40,953 nt of DNA, taken from an uncultured Prevotella sp. (lineage in GTDB: Bacteria > Bacteroidota > Bacteroidia > Bacteroidales > Bacteroidaceae). A program made the position numbers and the translations under genes. The stretch covers positions 1 to 40,953 of the forward strand of contig ONPM01000044.1 of NCBI GenBank assembly GCA_900319715.1, read 5' to 3'. Position 1 is the first letter of the stretch, and every line of letters starts with the position of its first letter. The notes beneath the pieces are model-generated. The model made no database searches. It worked only from the letters and a program-made list of their open reading frames with translations, and was not told the DNA's origin. Positions 9,169-17,008 of this stretch are shown here, in pieces.

Positions 9169-9834
9169 ATGAACGTACAGATTGAACCCTCGTGGAAGGC
9201 TCATCTCGGACAGGAGTTTGAGAAGCCCTATTTTGTACAATTGACACAGGTCGTGCGCCAGGAGTATCAGCAGTCTACCTGCTATCCTCCTGGCAAACTG
9301 ATTTTCAATGCCTTCAACCTCTGTCCTTTCGACAAGGTAAAGGTGGTGATTATCGGACAAGACCCCTACCATGAGCCAGGACAGGCCCACGGACTGAGTT
9401 TCTCCGTACAAGACGGTGTGCCCTTTCCGCCCTCTCTGCAGAATATCTTCAAGGAGATACAGGCCGACCTCGGCACCCCCATCCCGACCTCAGGCAATCT
9501 GTCGCGCTGGGCAGAACAAGGTGTATTACTGCTCAACGCCTCACTGACGGTGAGGGCCCATCAGGCGAATAGTCATTCTGCCTTGGGTTGGCAGAAGTTC
9601 ACCGATGCCGCTATTCAGACACTGGCCACACAGCGTGAACATCTCGTCTACATGCTCTGGGGAGGTTATGCCCGTAGCAAGGCCTATATGATTGACAAAC
9701 AAAAGAACCTCGTACTAGAGTCTGTCCATCCCTCACCCCTCAGTGCCAACCGTGGGGGCTGGTTCGGTCAGCATCAGTTCTCCCACTGTAACGCCTACTT
9801 GGAACAGAACGGACTGACTCCTATAGAATGGTAG
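9169..9834 (+). CDS. ung: Uracil-DNA glycosylase, family 1
   Basis: Excises uracil from DNA as the first step of base-excision repair. Motif GQDPYHEPGQAHGLSFSV (catalytic Asp65) and the minor-groove loop HPSPLSANRGGWFG mark family 1. Length 221 is normal. Starts 7 nt after ndk; an overlapping ATG at 9165 is out of frame. Confidence 0.96.
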   Translation: MNVQIEPSWKAHLGQEFEKPYFVQLTQVVRQEYQQSTCYPPGKLIFNAFNLCPFDKVKVVIIGQDPYHEPGQAHGLSFSVQDGVPFPPSLQNIFKEIQADLGTPIPTSGNLSRWAEQGVLLLNASLTVRAHQANSHSALGWQKFTDAAIQTLATQREHLVYMLWGGYARSKAYMIDKQKNLVLESVHPSPLSANRGGWFGQHQFSHCNAYLEQNGLTPIEW

Positions 9835-9849
9835 AGTTGCTGATATTTT

Positions 9850-9957
9850 GTTTATAGTTTAAAGTTTATAGTTTATAGATGAATACTTCTATAGGCAGTA
9901 TAATCTGAATGGCTTGCCAGGTTATCAACTATAAACTATAAACTTTAAACTATAAAC
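9850..9957. repeat. GTTTATA-type heptamer inverted-repeat element
   Basis: Left arm GTTTATA, GTTTAAA, GTTTATA, GTTTATA, GATGAAT (9850-9884); right arm ends TATAAAC, TATAAAC, TTTAAAC, TATAAAC (9930-9957). The outer 28 nt are perfect inverse complements, including the odd GTTTAAA/TTTAAAC unit. The core reads ACTTCTATAGGCAG and then TGGCTTGCCAGGTTATC, shared with the copies at 15.3, 15.8 and 38.7 kb. Confidence 0.92.
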
Positions 9958-10008
9958 AAAAGCCAGGAACTATAAACAAAAACCTAAACTGTAAACAAAA
10001 AAAGAAAT
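9958..10008. repeat. Partial right-arm copies before the DUF3109 gene
   Basis: After the complete element there are further isolated TATAAAC (9971-9977) and TGTAAAC (9990-9996) units in A-rich sequence, ending 12 nt before the next ATG. They look like remnants of a second, C-type right arm. Confidence 0.6.
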
Positions 10009-10701
10009 ATGAACGAGTTACCCCCCATCATACAAGTTGGCGACGTGCTGCTTTCATCTGAAATCCTGACGGAGAAGTTCTGTTGTGATCTCAGCGCTTG
10101 TAAAGGACAGTGTTGTGTTGAAGGCGATGCCGGAGCCCCTGTAACGCTCGAAGAAATCGCCGAGATTGAGGATTGTCTGGATGCCGTCTGGGGCGACCTC
10201 TCCGCTTCAGCCCAGGCCGTCATCGACAAACAAGGGGTGGCCTATACAGATAAGGAGGGAGATCTTGTAACGAGTATTGTCCGAGGCAAAGACTGCGTTT
10301 TCACTTACTACGATCGTTTACAGTTTTCTGTTGACAGTTTACAGATGAATACTGAAACTGCAAAGAAATCAACTATAAACAGTAAACCGTCAACTGTTAA
10401 CATAGAGAATTGCTGTCTCTGCGCCTTGGAGAAGGCTTGCAGAGCAGGCAAGACCCACTTCAGCAAGCCGATCAGTTGTGCGTTATACCCCATCCGTGAA
10501 AAACGATTAGGCAATGATCTCATAGGATTGAACTATAACCGTTGGGAGGTCTGCAAATCGGCTATTGCCAAGGGCATTGAGAAAGATATCCGACTCTATC
10601 AGTTCTTACGAGAGCCTCTGATCCGCCGCTTTGGTGAGGCTTGGTATCAAGAACTACAAGATGTCACCAGGTTTTTACTGGCATCGTCTGACCAGCCTTG
10701 A
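10009..10701 (+). CDS. DUF3109 family cysteine-cluster protein with in-frame inverted-repeat insertion
   Basis: A 230-residue cytosolic protein of the DUF3109 (YkgJ-like) type with cysteine groups that may bind a metal or Fe-S cluster: FCCDLSACKGQCCVEGDAGAP near the N-terminus, then CVFTYYD, NCCLCALEKACRAGKTHFSKPISC and NRWEVCKSA. Homologues as I remember them run almost directly from CVFTYYD to the next CxC. Here about 25-30 residues (about 103-131) intervene, and they are the translation of a complete degenerate heptamer inverted repeat (10316-10401). Convergent with GH95 and overlapping its 3' end by 38 bp. Biochemical function unknown. Confidence 0.85.
   Translation: MNELPPIIQVGDVLLSSEILTEKFCCDLSACKGQCCVEGDAGAPVTLEEIAEIEDCLDAVWGDLSASAQAVIDKQGVAYTDKEGDLVTSIVRGKDCVFTYYDRLQFSVDSLQMNTETAKKSTINSKPSTVNIENCCLCALEKACRAGKTHFSKPISCALYPIREKRLGNDLIGLNYNRWEVCKSAIAKGIEKDIRLYQFLREPLIRRFGEAWYQELQDVTRFLLASSDQP
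10316..10401. repeat. Heptamer inverted repeat translated within the DUF3109 gene
   Basis: Left units GTTTACA, GTTTTCT, GTTGACA, GTTTACA, GATGAAT. Right units TATAAAC, AGTAAAC, CGTCAAC, TGTTAAC, preceded by AATCAAC. The seven-base register is kept in both arms while the units are more diverged than in intergenic copies. Confidence 0.88.
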
Positions 10702-13072
10702 GTTTAAGCGTCTTCTGCTGACTATTATATAATAAGGTAACTGTCCCGTTCTTGCGGGCCTTGATGCTGCAGGAGCGCACCTTGCCACCTTTCCACTCAA
10801 ACGACACCTCAAACCCGCCACGGGCACAGAGTCCGCTGACTTTGCCATCCTTCCAAGGCTCAGGCAAAGCCGGTAACAATTCTATTACGCCGTCACGTGA
10901 CTGCATAAGCATCTCGCAGACACCAGCCGTTCCGCCAAAGTTTCCGTCAATCTGGAAGGGCGGATGGGCATCGAAGAGATTGGGATAGGTGCCGCCTCCG
11001 AAACTATAATTGGGATAGTTGCTATGCTCTGGGGCCACGGCCGTGAGCAGTTTGCGATAAATCTGATACGCTTTCTCGCCGTTCTTCATCCTTGCCCAGA
11101 GGTTGATGCGCCAACCCGTGCTCCAGCCCGTGGTCTCGTCGCCCTTGATCTCCAAAGTGCGTTGGGCGGCCTTCAAAAAGAGGTGAGAGGTGAGAGGTGA
11201 GAAGCGAGAAATGGCCTCAGCGTCTCCAAGGTTAGAGATGTGGTTTCCTGGATAGAGGCCGATGAGGTGGCTCTGGTGACGATGCTTCGGATCCCAGTCA
11301 TCCCAGTCGTAATACCATTCGTTGAGATCACCCATGTGCCCGACGGTATAGGGGTGCAGTCGTGAGAGGGCTTTCTCCATAGCCTTGTTTTTCTCTCCTA
11401 AGACCTTTCCTGCCGCAATCGTGTTCGTAAGCAATTCACGGATGATGGCGAGATCAGCCGTACCACCGTAGCAGGTGACACCATGATAGCCCTGGTCTGT
11501 CTTATACTCATTCTCAGGCGAGGTACTGGGAGCCGTAATCAACTCTTCTGGTGCTTTGGGATTATCGATGAGCCAACGCAGACAGAAGCGCGCTGCACCC
11601 TTCATCAAAGGATAGGCCACATTACGCAAATACGCCTTGTCTTGTGTAAACAGGTATCTTTCCCACAGCGTATTCACAAGCCATGCGCCACCCATGTTCC
11701 AATTGGCCCACATCGGGCTCTCGTTCTTCTCGCCCACAGGGTTCGTCATCGCCCAAAGGTCTGAGTTGTGACTCGAGCACCAGCCTTCATCGATGCCATA
11801 GTAGTTTTTCGCGGTGTAAACACCGTTGGTAGCGAGAGCCTGAACGAAGCCGTCGAGGGGTTGTGCCATCTCTGCAAGATTCGCCACGAAGGCTGGCCAG
11901 TAGTTCTCTTCGAGATTGATGTTCACCGTGTAGTTACCCCTCCAAGGCGACCATAGGTGGGGTGTCCAAAGCCCTTGTAGGTTGGCAGGCACGCCCTCCG
12001 TCCGAGAGCAGGAGATGAGCAGATAGCGTCCGAACTGGAAGTAGAGTTCTTCGAGGTAGCGGCTGTCACCTTTTAATAAGAGGTCAGAGGTCAGAGGTAA
12101 GCGGTCAGAGGATGCCTCTGAGCCGTGGGAGATTTCCTTTGAACTGCCGAGGTTGATCTTCACCCGATCGTAAAGGGCCTGATAGTCTGCCAGGTGACGA
12201 CTGTAGAGGTCATCATAACTGTAGTTCTGCGTGTGCCAGATGTCGTTGGCGGCGTTCTCCAGATAGGGGGCGGCTTCACGGACAGGGTGTTTGTCGAAAC
12301 CATTGAAACTGGTCTCATTGATGATGTAGAGGATGGCCTCATGCGCATTGGTGATGGTCAGTGAGGAATCGCAGGCGGATGTCTCACCATCCGTCTTCAC
12401 ATTGATCATCGTACAGAAATGGATACTCTCCTGGGGGTCGCCTGTGGCGTGACCTGTCATCGTGAGTTGGGTGGGAATGGTCTTTACCTGATGAGGCACT
12501 TGGGCCGTAAGGGCGATGCGACAGTTGATGTCGCCCCTCAGGCGGATGGCAATGAGTTTGTCTGGATTGGAAGCAAAATACTCGCGTTCGATAGTCTTGC
12601 CGTTGCGCACATACCTATCTTTTATAATAGCAGAGTCGAGGCTCAGCGAGCGATGATAGCCGCTGACGGCTCCAAGCCCCAGGTCCTTGATATGCAGCGT
12701 GCCCAGCGGCTGGAAAAACTGTGAGTTCGGCCCCTGTACATAGTGCTGCAAGGAGTCGGCTAACTGATAGTCCTCATTAAAAAGGGCCTCGCGGATTTTC
12801 GGAATCCACTCGTGGGCATCCTCATCGAGATTCCTGTCCACAGGCTTACCTGTCCAGAGCGTAATATCATTCAGATAGATCATATTGTCGTCTGTGCCGC
12901 CATAGACGAGGGCACCGAGTTTGCCGTTGCCGATGGGCAGCGACTCTTCGAAATAGTCGGCAGGACGGTTGTATTGCAGCGCCATGGGTGCCTGCTCCTG
13001 GGCTGTCATGCTTGTCGCGGCAAGCAGGGTAAGGGCGAAAGACAAATACTTTCTTCTCATGAAAAAGGACAT
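10664..13072 (-). CDS. Glycoside hydrolase family 95 (alpha-L-fucosidase type)
   Basis: An 802-residue secreted glycoside hydrolase (signal peptide MRRKYLSFALTLLAATSMTAQ; the start could be the first Met at 13072 or the second at 13060). GH95 hallmarks: ESLPIGNGKLGALVYGG near the N-terminus, NINLEENYWPAF, the SPEN motif, WDPKHRHQSHLIGLYPG and FQIDGNFGGTAGVCEMLMQS, which carry the family's catalytic acid and supporting residues. Known GH95 enzymes are alpha-1,2-fucosidases or alpha-galactosidases; substrate here is not determined. No SusC/SusD pair is adjacent. Two loops contain heptamer arrays in frame (LPLTSDLLL and FSPLTSHLF). Confidence 0.9.
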   Translation of the reverse strand: MSFFMRRKYLSFALTLLAATSMTAQEQAPMALQYNRPADYFEESLPIGNGKLGALVYGGTDDNMIYLNDITLWTGKPVDRNLDEDAHEWIPKIREALFNEDYQLADSLQHYVQGPNSQFFQPLGTLHIKDLGLGAVSGYHRSLSLDSAIIKDRYVRNGKTIEREYFASNPDKLIAIRLRGDINCRIALTAQVPHQVKTIPTQLTMTGHATGDPQESIHFCTMINVKTDGETSACDSSLTITNAHEAILYIINETSFNGFDKHPVREAAPYLENAANDIWHTQNYSYDDLYSRHLADYQALYDRVKINLGSSKEISHGSEASSDRLPLTSDLLLKGDSRYLEELYFQFGRYLLISCSRTEGVPANLQGLWTPHLWSPWRGNYTVNINLEENYWPAFVANLAEMAQPLDGFVQALATNGVYTAKNYYGIDEGWCSSHNSDLWAMTNPVGEKNESPMWANWNMGGAWLVNTLWERYLFTQDKAYLRNVAYPLMKGAARFCLRWLIDNPKAPEELITAPSTSPENEYKTDQGYHGVTCYGGTADLAIIRELLTNTIAAGKVLGEKNKAMEKALSRLHPYTVGHMGDLNEWYYDWDDWDPKHRHQSHLIGLYPGNHISNLGDAEAISRFSPLTSHLFLKAAQRTLEIKGDETTGWSTGWRINLWARMKNGEKAYQIYRKLLTAVAPEHSNYPNYSFGGGTYPNLFDAHPPFQIDGNFGGTAGVCEMLMQSRDGVIELLPALPEPWKDGKVSGLCARGGFEVSFEWKGGKVRSCSIKARKNGTVTLLYNSQQKTLKLKAGQTMPVKTW
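11180..11207 (-). repeat. TCACCTC-type heptamer array inside GH95
   Basis: On the + strand GAGGTGA, GAGGTGA, GAGGTGA, GAAGCGA; on the GH95 coding strand these are TCACCTC units, read as FSPLTSHLF. Same unit and same coding orientation as in sufD and sufS. Confidence 0.9.
12080..12113 (-). repeat. TGACCTC-type heptamer array inside GH95
   Basis: Plus-strand units GAGGTCA, GAGGTCA, GAGGTAA, GCGGTCA, GAGGAT. On the coding strand the unit contains TGA, but at the in-frame position the third unit reads TTA (Leu), so the frame stays open as DRLPLTSDL. Confidence 0.85.
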
Positions 13073-13181
13073 ATACTATAATTGTTATTTTGCTGCAAAT
13101 TTACAATTTTTCCTTCAAAATCATATATGATATCAGAAAAAAATTGTATCTTTGACCCGAAAACGTAAAAAGCGCAACGAT
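13073..13181. promoter_or_regulatory. Divergent promoter region between GH95 and the acyltransferase gene
   Basis: Plus strand: TATCTTTG (13147-13154), 27 nt before the ATG at 13182. Minus strand: TAAATTTGC (13103-13095), 22 nt before the GH95 start. No well-spaced TTTG -33 element is seen for either, so these are candidates only. Confidence 0.5.
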
Positions 13182-14018
13182 ATGCAATCCATTAAGAATC
13201 TGAACGACATGATCGTCTTCCTGCAACAGCGGGGCAACAAGAAGCGTGTGGCTGTGGTGTGTGCCAATGATGCCAGTACCCGTTATGCTGTGGAGAAAGG
13301 CCAGGAGATGGGCTTCGTCGAGCCCGTCTATGTTGACGGTGATGACAAGGAAGAGTGCGCCCGTCGGGCTGTGGCTCTCTGTAAGAGTGGCGAGGCTGAT
13401 ATCCTGATGAAGGGACTCATCAATACAGACATCATCTTGCGGGCCATCCTTGACCGTGAGACGGGCATCCTGCGCCCAGGCCATGTGCTGACCCATATTG
13501 CGATGGCTGAGATTCCCAAGTATGAGAAGTTGCTTTTCTTCACCGATGCCGCCGTTATCCCTGTCCCTACTGATGAGCAGCGTCGACAGCAGATTCATTA
13601 TGTCAACTATGTCTGTCATGCTTTGGGTATCGAAGAACCGCGTATCGCGCTCATTCACTGTGCTGAGAAAGTGAGCGAAAAGACGTTCCCCTATACCGCC
13701 GACTATCTGGAGATTATCGCCGAAGCCCAGACAGGCAAGTTCGGACGCTGTATCATTGACGGTCCTCTGGATCTGAAGACATCGCTCGACAGTGTCAGTC
13801 TTCACGAAAAAGGCATTCACAGCATTATCGACGGACAAGCCGATGCCCTGATCTTCCCGGATATCGTGGCAGGAAACGTATTCTATAAGACGCTCACTCT
13901 CTTCGGCTATGCCAAGACGGCTGGTGTACTACAAGGCACACAGTGCTGCTGCGTGTTGCCTTCAAGAGCCGACAGTCCCGACTCGAAATACTATTCCTTA
14001 GCACTCGCCGCCATCTGA
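13182..14018 (+). CDS. Phosphate acyltransferase (phosphate butyryltransferase/acetyltransferase type)
   Basis: A 278-residue enzyme of the phosphate acetyl/butyryltransferase family, which exchanges CoA and phosphate on acyl groups. Recognisable stretches are KRVAVVCANDASTRYAVEKG, ADILMKGLINTDIILRAILDRETGILRPGHVLTHIAM and the C-terminal IDGQADALIFPDIVAGNVFYKTLTLF (quoted in parts of the same region). It resembles Ptb more than the longer Pta. A butyrate kinase gene, the usual partner, is not adjacent, so the acyl substrate is uncertain. Start chosen at MQSIKNLNDM; an upstream in-frame TTG would fall inside the promoter. Confidence 0.85.
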   Translation: MQSIKNLNDMIVFLQQRGNKKRVAVVCANDASTRYAVEKGQEMGFVEPVYVDGDDKEECARRAVALCKSGEADILMKGLINTDIILRAILDRETGILRPGHVLTHIAMAEIPKYEKLLFFTDAAVIPVPTDEQRRQQIHYVNYVCHALGIEEPRIALIHCAEKVSEKTFPYTADYLEIIAEAQTGKFGRCIIDGPLDLKTSLDSVSLHEKGIHSIIDGQADALIFPDIVAGNVFYKTLTLFGYAKTAGVLQGTQCCCVLPSRADSPDSKYYSLALAAI

Positions 14019-14022
14019 TTCT

Positions 14023-14046
14023 CACCTTTCCACCTTTTCACCTTTC
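14023..14046. repeat. Octamer array between convergent genes
   Basis: CACCTTTC, CACCTTTT, CACCTTTC: three units with a period of eight, not seven. The minus-strand stop codon of the following permease gene (14040-14038) is inside it. Confidence 0.75.
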
Positions 14047-15270
14047 CAACAGCCTTTTGGCAAAGTACCGCACAGGGTACCACACAGAAAGGAAGCCCAC
14101 AAGCAGCACGGTGAAGAAAACAAGGATGATATCCTCAGGATGCACACTGACGGGATAGGCGTTGACGACGAACGAGCCACTACTGGACCCCAGAGCCACG
14201 AGTCCGAACTGCTGCTGCGCCCAACAGAGCAACAGTCCCACGGCAATGCCGATGATGGCACCGATGGCAGAGATCATACGTCCCTCGAACAGGAAGATAC
14301 GCACAATCTGCTTATCTGAGGCTCCGAGGTTACGCAGGGTCACCACATCATCTTTCTTGTCGATAATCAGCATCGAGAGCGAGCCGATGATATTGAAGCA
14401 GGCCACCATGAGGATAAACGTGAGGAAGATATAGGCAATGAACTTCTCAATCTTCATGATCTTAAAGGTGTCGTCCTGCTGTTCGAAACGATCCCTCACC
14501 AGGAACTTCGTACCGCACAACCGTTTGATCTCTTTCTTCACGGCGTCGAAGTTACTGCCTGGCTTCAGACGCAGTTCCAATGACGAGAGCATCCCCTGCT
14601 GGTCGAAGATGCGACGGGCAAAGCCGATACTCGTAAGGATATAGTTCTGGTCATATTTCGACTGTTTCACATTGAACAGCACACCTGGCGAATAGAGTTC
14701 ATCCTCCTCGAAGGCATTCTCCGGGGCTGTCATGTCAAACTGTCCCTCCCGCCGCGGGGCATAGATCTTCAAGGGCTCCTGATAAGTATAGCCCGTAGCC
14801 AACTGTTCTGCCAGCCGTATGCCGAGGATGCCATAGTGAAGATCGGCAGCGTGCAGACAGAACTCCCCCTCGCCCATCAGAATCTCGTTGATATGGGTCA
14901 GTTGGTCGAAGTTGTCGTCCACGCCCTTTACCACCACCATCGCCTGACGGCCATGATAGATGGCCAGGGCCTGATCCTCCAAACACTCAGTGGCTATCTC
15001 CACTTGTGGCAACTGCCGGATTTCCGTCAGGATGGGGTCATCGGCAGCGACGGTCTTTCCCTCTACGGGCTGGATCTTCAGTTGCGGGTCGAAAGAGGTG
15101 AAGAACGAGGCCACAAGGTCGTGGAAGCCATTGAACACGGAGAGCGTCACCACCAGGGCCATCGTCGCCACCGCCACCCCAACCACAGAGATGGCGCTGA
15201 TCACATTGATGGCATGCGTCGACTTCTTCGAGAAGAGATACCGTCGGGCTATGAAGAAGGGAAAATTCAT
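14038..15270 (-). CDS. LolC/LolE-like ABC transporter permease (FtsX family)
   Basis: Inner-membrane permease of 410 residues with the LolC/E layout: transmembrane segment 1 near the N-terminus (AINVISAISVVGVAVATMAL), a periplasmic MacB-like domain (about 50-275), then three C-terminal segments including the FtsX signature region DKKDDVVTLRNLGASDKQIV. In the family it extracts lipoproteins from the inner membrane with a LolD ATPase, which is not visible here. Last gene of an apparent minus-strand operon dus-aroQ-methyltransferase-rbfA-permease. Its leader is formed by an inverted-repeat element ending 15 nt before the ATG. Confidence 0.88.
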   Translation of the reverse strand: MNFPFFIARRYLFSKKSTHAINVISAISVVGVAVATMALVVTLSVFNGFHDLVASFFTSFDPQLKIQPVEGKTVAADDPILTEIRQLPQVEIATECLEDQALAIYHGRQAMVVVKGVDDNFDQLTHINEILMGEGEFCLHAADLHYGILGIRLAEQLATGYTYQEPLKIYAPRREGQFDMTAPENAFEEDELYSPGVLFNVKQSKYDQNYILTSIGFARRIFDQQGMLSSLELRLKPGSNFDAVKKEIKRLCGTKFLVRDRFEQQDDTFKIMKIEKFIAYIFLTFILMVACFNIIGSLSMLIIDKKDDVVTLRNLGASDKQIVRIFLFEGRMISAIGAIIGIAVGLLLCWAQQQFGLVALGSSSGSFVVNAYPVSVHPEDIILVFFTVLLVGFLSVWYPVRYFAKRLLER

Positions 15271-15285
15271 GATGCCTTTTTTTTG

Positions 15286-15400
15286 GTTTACAGTTTACGG
15301 TTTACAGTTTACAGTTGATTACCTGGCAAGCCATTCATTAGTTATAAGTTACTGTTTGGAAACTATAGAAGTAATCATCTGTAAACTGTAAACTGTAAAC
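15286..15400. repeat. GTTTACA-type heptamer inverted-repeat element (rbfA/permease gap)
   Basis: Left units GTTTACA, GTTTACG, GTTTACA, GTTTACA, GTTGATT (15286-15320) then ACCTGGCAAGCCATT; right end TATAGAAGTAATCATC and three TGTAAAC units to 15400. Read on the minus strand its core is GATGATTACTTCTATAG ... AATGGCTTGCCAGG, the same order as the copies at 9.85 and 38.7 kb, so this copy is inverted. It fills the gap from 11 nt after the rbfA stop to 15 nt before the permease ATG. Confidence 0.92.
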
Positions 15401-15411
15401 AATAAATCCCA

Positions 15412-15747
15412 TTACTTTTTCAGCAGTTCATCAATCCTATCGATATAATCGAGGCTGTCGTCAATGAAGAACCTCAGTTCCGGCACGATGCGCAGTTGGT
15501 TTCTCACCTTTGTGCCCAGTTCGTACCTGATGGCCTTGACGCTGGCATTGATGTTGGCCAGGATCTCCTCACTCTTCTCCGAGGGGAAGATGCTGAGGTA
15601 AGCGGTACAGATGCTCAGGTCGGGCGAGATCTTCGTTCGTGTCACACTGACCATTGTGCCGTGGGTGGCACGCGTCTGTTGTTGGAAAATCAGCGACAAC
15701 TCCTTCTGCAGAAGTCTTGCTATCTTGTTTTGTCTTGTCTCTTGCAT
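15412..15747 (-). CDS. rbfA: Ribosome-binding factor A
   Basis: Small KH-fold protein (111 residues) that helps mature the 30S subunit and process the 16S rRNA 5' end. Typical features: METRQNKIARLLQKELSLIF-like N-terminus (here MQETRQNKIARLLQKELSLI), DLSICTAYLSIFPSE and the C-terminal RIVPELRFFIDDSLDYIDRI. Flanked on both sides by heptamer inverted-repeat elements; the upstream one ends 12 nt before its ATG. Confidence 0.94.
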   Translation of the reverse strand: MQETRQNKIARLLQKELSLIFQQQTRATHGTMVSVTRTKISPDLSICTAYLSIFPSEKSEEILANINASVKAIRYELGTKVRNQLRIVPELRFFIDDSLDYIDRIDELLKK

Positions 15748-15759
15748 ATATCTATTTTT

Positions 15760-15870
15760 GTTTACTGTTTACAGTTTACGGTTTACAGTTGATTACTTCT
15801 ATAGTCTCCAGAGATATATCAAGGGCTTGCCAGGTATTCATCTATAAACTATAAACATTAAACTATAAAC
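15760..15870. repeat. Hybrid heptamer inverted-repeat element (methyltransferase/rbfA gap)
   Basis: Left arm is C-type (GTTTACT, GTTTACA, GTTTACG, GTTTACA, GTTGATT), right arm is T-type (TATAAAC, TATAAAC, ATTAAAC, TATAAAC), so the arms pair imperfectly. Core ACTTCTATAG ... GGGCTTGCCAGGTATTCATC matches the family. It begins 12 nt from the rbfA start and ends 3 nt from the methyltransferase stop. Confidence 0.9.
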
Positions 15871-15873
15871 CAA

Positions 15874-16506
15874 TTACTTCTTACGTATAATGGTGAGTCC
15901 GTCGCGGAGGGGTAGGATCACCTGCTCTGTCCTCACGTCCCGGGCGACGTGGTCATTGAAGTCCACGATGCCCTGTGTCTGGTGGTCCTTGCTATATGAC
16001 TCGTCCACCACGTGACCGTCCCAGAGCGTGTTGTCTGCCAGGATGAAGCCCCCAGGCCTCAGGATACCCATCGCCATCTCGTAGCACTCGCAGTAGGTCC
16101 GCTTGTCGCCGTCGATGAAGGCCATGTCGAAGGTGATACCAAGTTTGGGAGCCTCCGTCAGCGCATCGCCGATGATAAACTCAATCTTGTCTGCCACCTC
16201 AGAGCCTTCGATCCAGGGACGTGTGAAGTCCTCCATCTCGTCGTTGATCTCGAACGTGTAGAGCCGTCCGCCCTCAGGCAGTCCCTCCGCCATCGAGATG
16301 GCACTGTAGCCGCTGAATGTTCCCACTTCGAGCACCCGCTGTGGCTGGATCATCTCCACCAGCATCTTCAGCAGCCGGCCCTGCAGGTGTCCGCTGGCCA
16401 TCCGTCCATGAATGGTTCGGATGTTCGTTGCCCGCCACAGCCGGTACAGGTACTCCGGCTCTGCCTCTGTATGCCTCAGCACATACTCATCTAAATCATA
16501 ATGCAT
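15874..16506 (-). CDS. SAM-dependent O-methyltransferase
   Basis: A 210-residue class I methyltransferase of the COG4122 type (catechol-O-methyltransferase-like; some relatives modify tRNA). SAM-binding motif I is VLEVGTFSGYSAISMAEGLP, followed by LYTFEINDEMEDFTRPW and the metal/substrate region DMAFIDGDKRTYCECYEMAMG and LADNTLWDGHVVD. The acceptor is unknown. The start codon lies inside a CATAATG heptamer array that on the coding strand offers five ATGs seven bases apart; only the one at 16506-16504 opens this frame. Confidence 0.88.
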   Translation of the reverse strand: MHYDLDEYVLRHTEAEPEYLYRLWRATNIRTIHGRMASGHLQGRLLKMLVEMIQPQRVLEVGTFSGYSAISMAEGLPEGGRLYTFEINDEMEDFTRPWIEGSEVADKIEFIIGDALTEAPKLGITFDMAFIDGDKRTYCECYEMAMGILRPGGFILADNTLWDGHVVDESYSKDHQTQGIVDFNDHVARDVRTEQVILPLRDGLTIIRKK

Positions 16507-16531
16507 AATTCATAATGCATAATGCATAATA
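16497..16531. repeat. CATAATG heptamer array at the methyltransferase start
   Basis: CATAATG, CATAATT, CATAATG, CATAATG, CATAATA: five units. Each unit carries a minus-strand ATG, and the second provides the start codon. Confidence 0.92.
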
Positions 16532-16548
16532 CGCGGCGGCAGCAAATT

Positions 16549-16576
16549 CTTCACTCTTCATTCTTCACTCTTCACT
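16549..16576. repeat. CTTCACT heptamer array at the aroQ stop
   Basis: CTTCACT, CTTCATT, CTTCACT, CTTCACT. The aroQ stop codon (minus-strand TGA, 16574-16572) is read from the last unit. Only about 17 unrelated bases separate this array from the CATAATG array, so the whole aroQ-methyltransferase gap is repeat. Confidence 0.92.
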
Positions 16577-16994
16577 TAGCAATCGCCTCTATCGCCAATC
16601 TGTACGAGTCGAGTCCGAATCCACAGATCACTCCCTTGCACGCTGCGGATATCATCGACTGATGGCGGAAGGCCTCCCGCTGGTGAACGTTCGAGATATG
16701 CACCTCCACCACGGGGCACTTCAGACTCCTGATGCAGTCGTGCAGAGCCACGCTGGTATGGGTATAGGCACCGGCGTTCAGCACGATGCCGTCATAGCCT
16801 CCGAAGAATCCCACTTCCTGCATCTTGTCGATCAGTTCGCCCTCCACGTTACTCTGATAGTAGTCTATCTCCACGTCGGGATACCGCTTCCTGAGTTCCG
16901 GCAGGTAGTTCTCGAACGACTCTGTGCCATAGATACCTGGCTCACGCTGCCCCAGCAGGTTGAGGTTCGGGCCGTTGATTATCTGTATCTTCAT
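16572..16994 (-). CDS. aroQ: Type II 3-dehydroquinate dehydratase
   Basis: Third step of the shikimate pathway: dehydrates 3-dehydroquinate. The 140 residues match the family. Motifs NGPNLNLLGQREPGIYG (catalytic Tyr), LNAGAYTHTSVALHDCI and VEVHISNVHQREAFRHQS (catalytic His) are complete. It starts 14 nt after the dus stop; a possible internal -7 box TATCTTTGC lies at 17031-17023 inside the dus 3' end. Confidence 0.96.
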   Translation of the reverse strand: MKIQIINGPNLNLLGQREPGIYGTESFENYLPELRKRYPDVEIDYYQSNVEGELIDKMQEVGFFGGYDGIVLNAGAYTHTSVALHDCIRSLKCPVVEVHISNVHQREAFRHQSMISAACKGVICGFGLDSYRLAIEAIAK

Positions 16995-17008
16995 ACCTTT
17001 TCTATATA

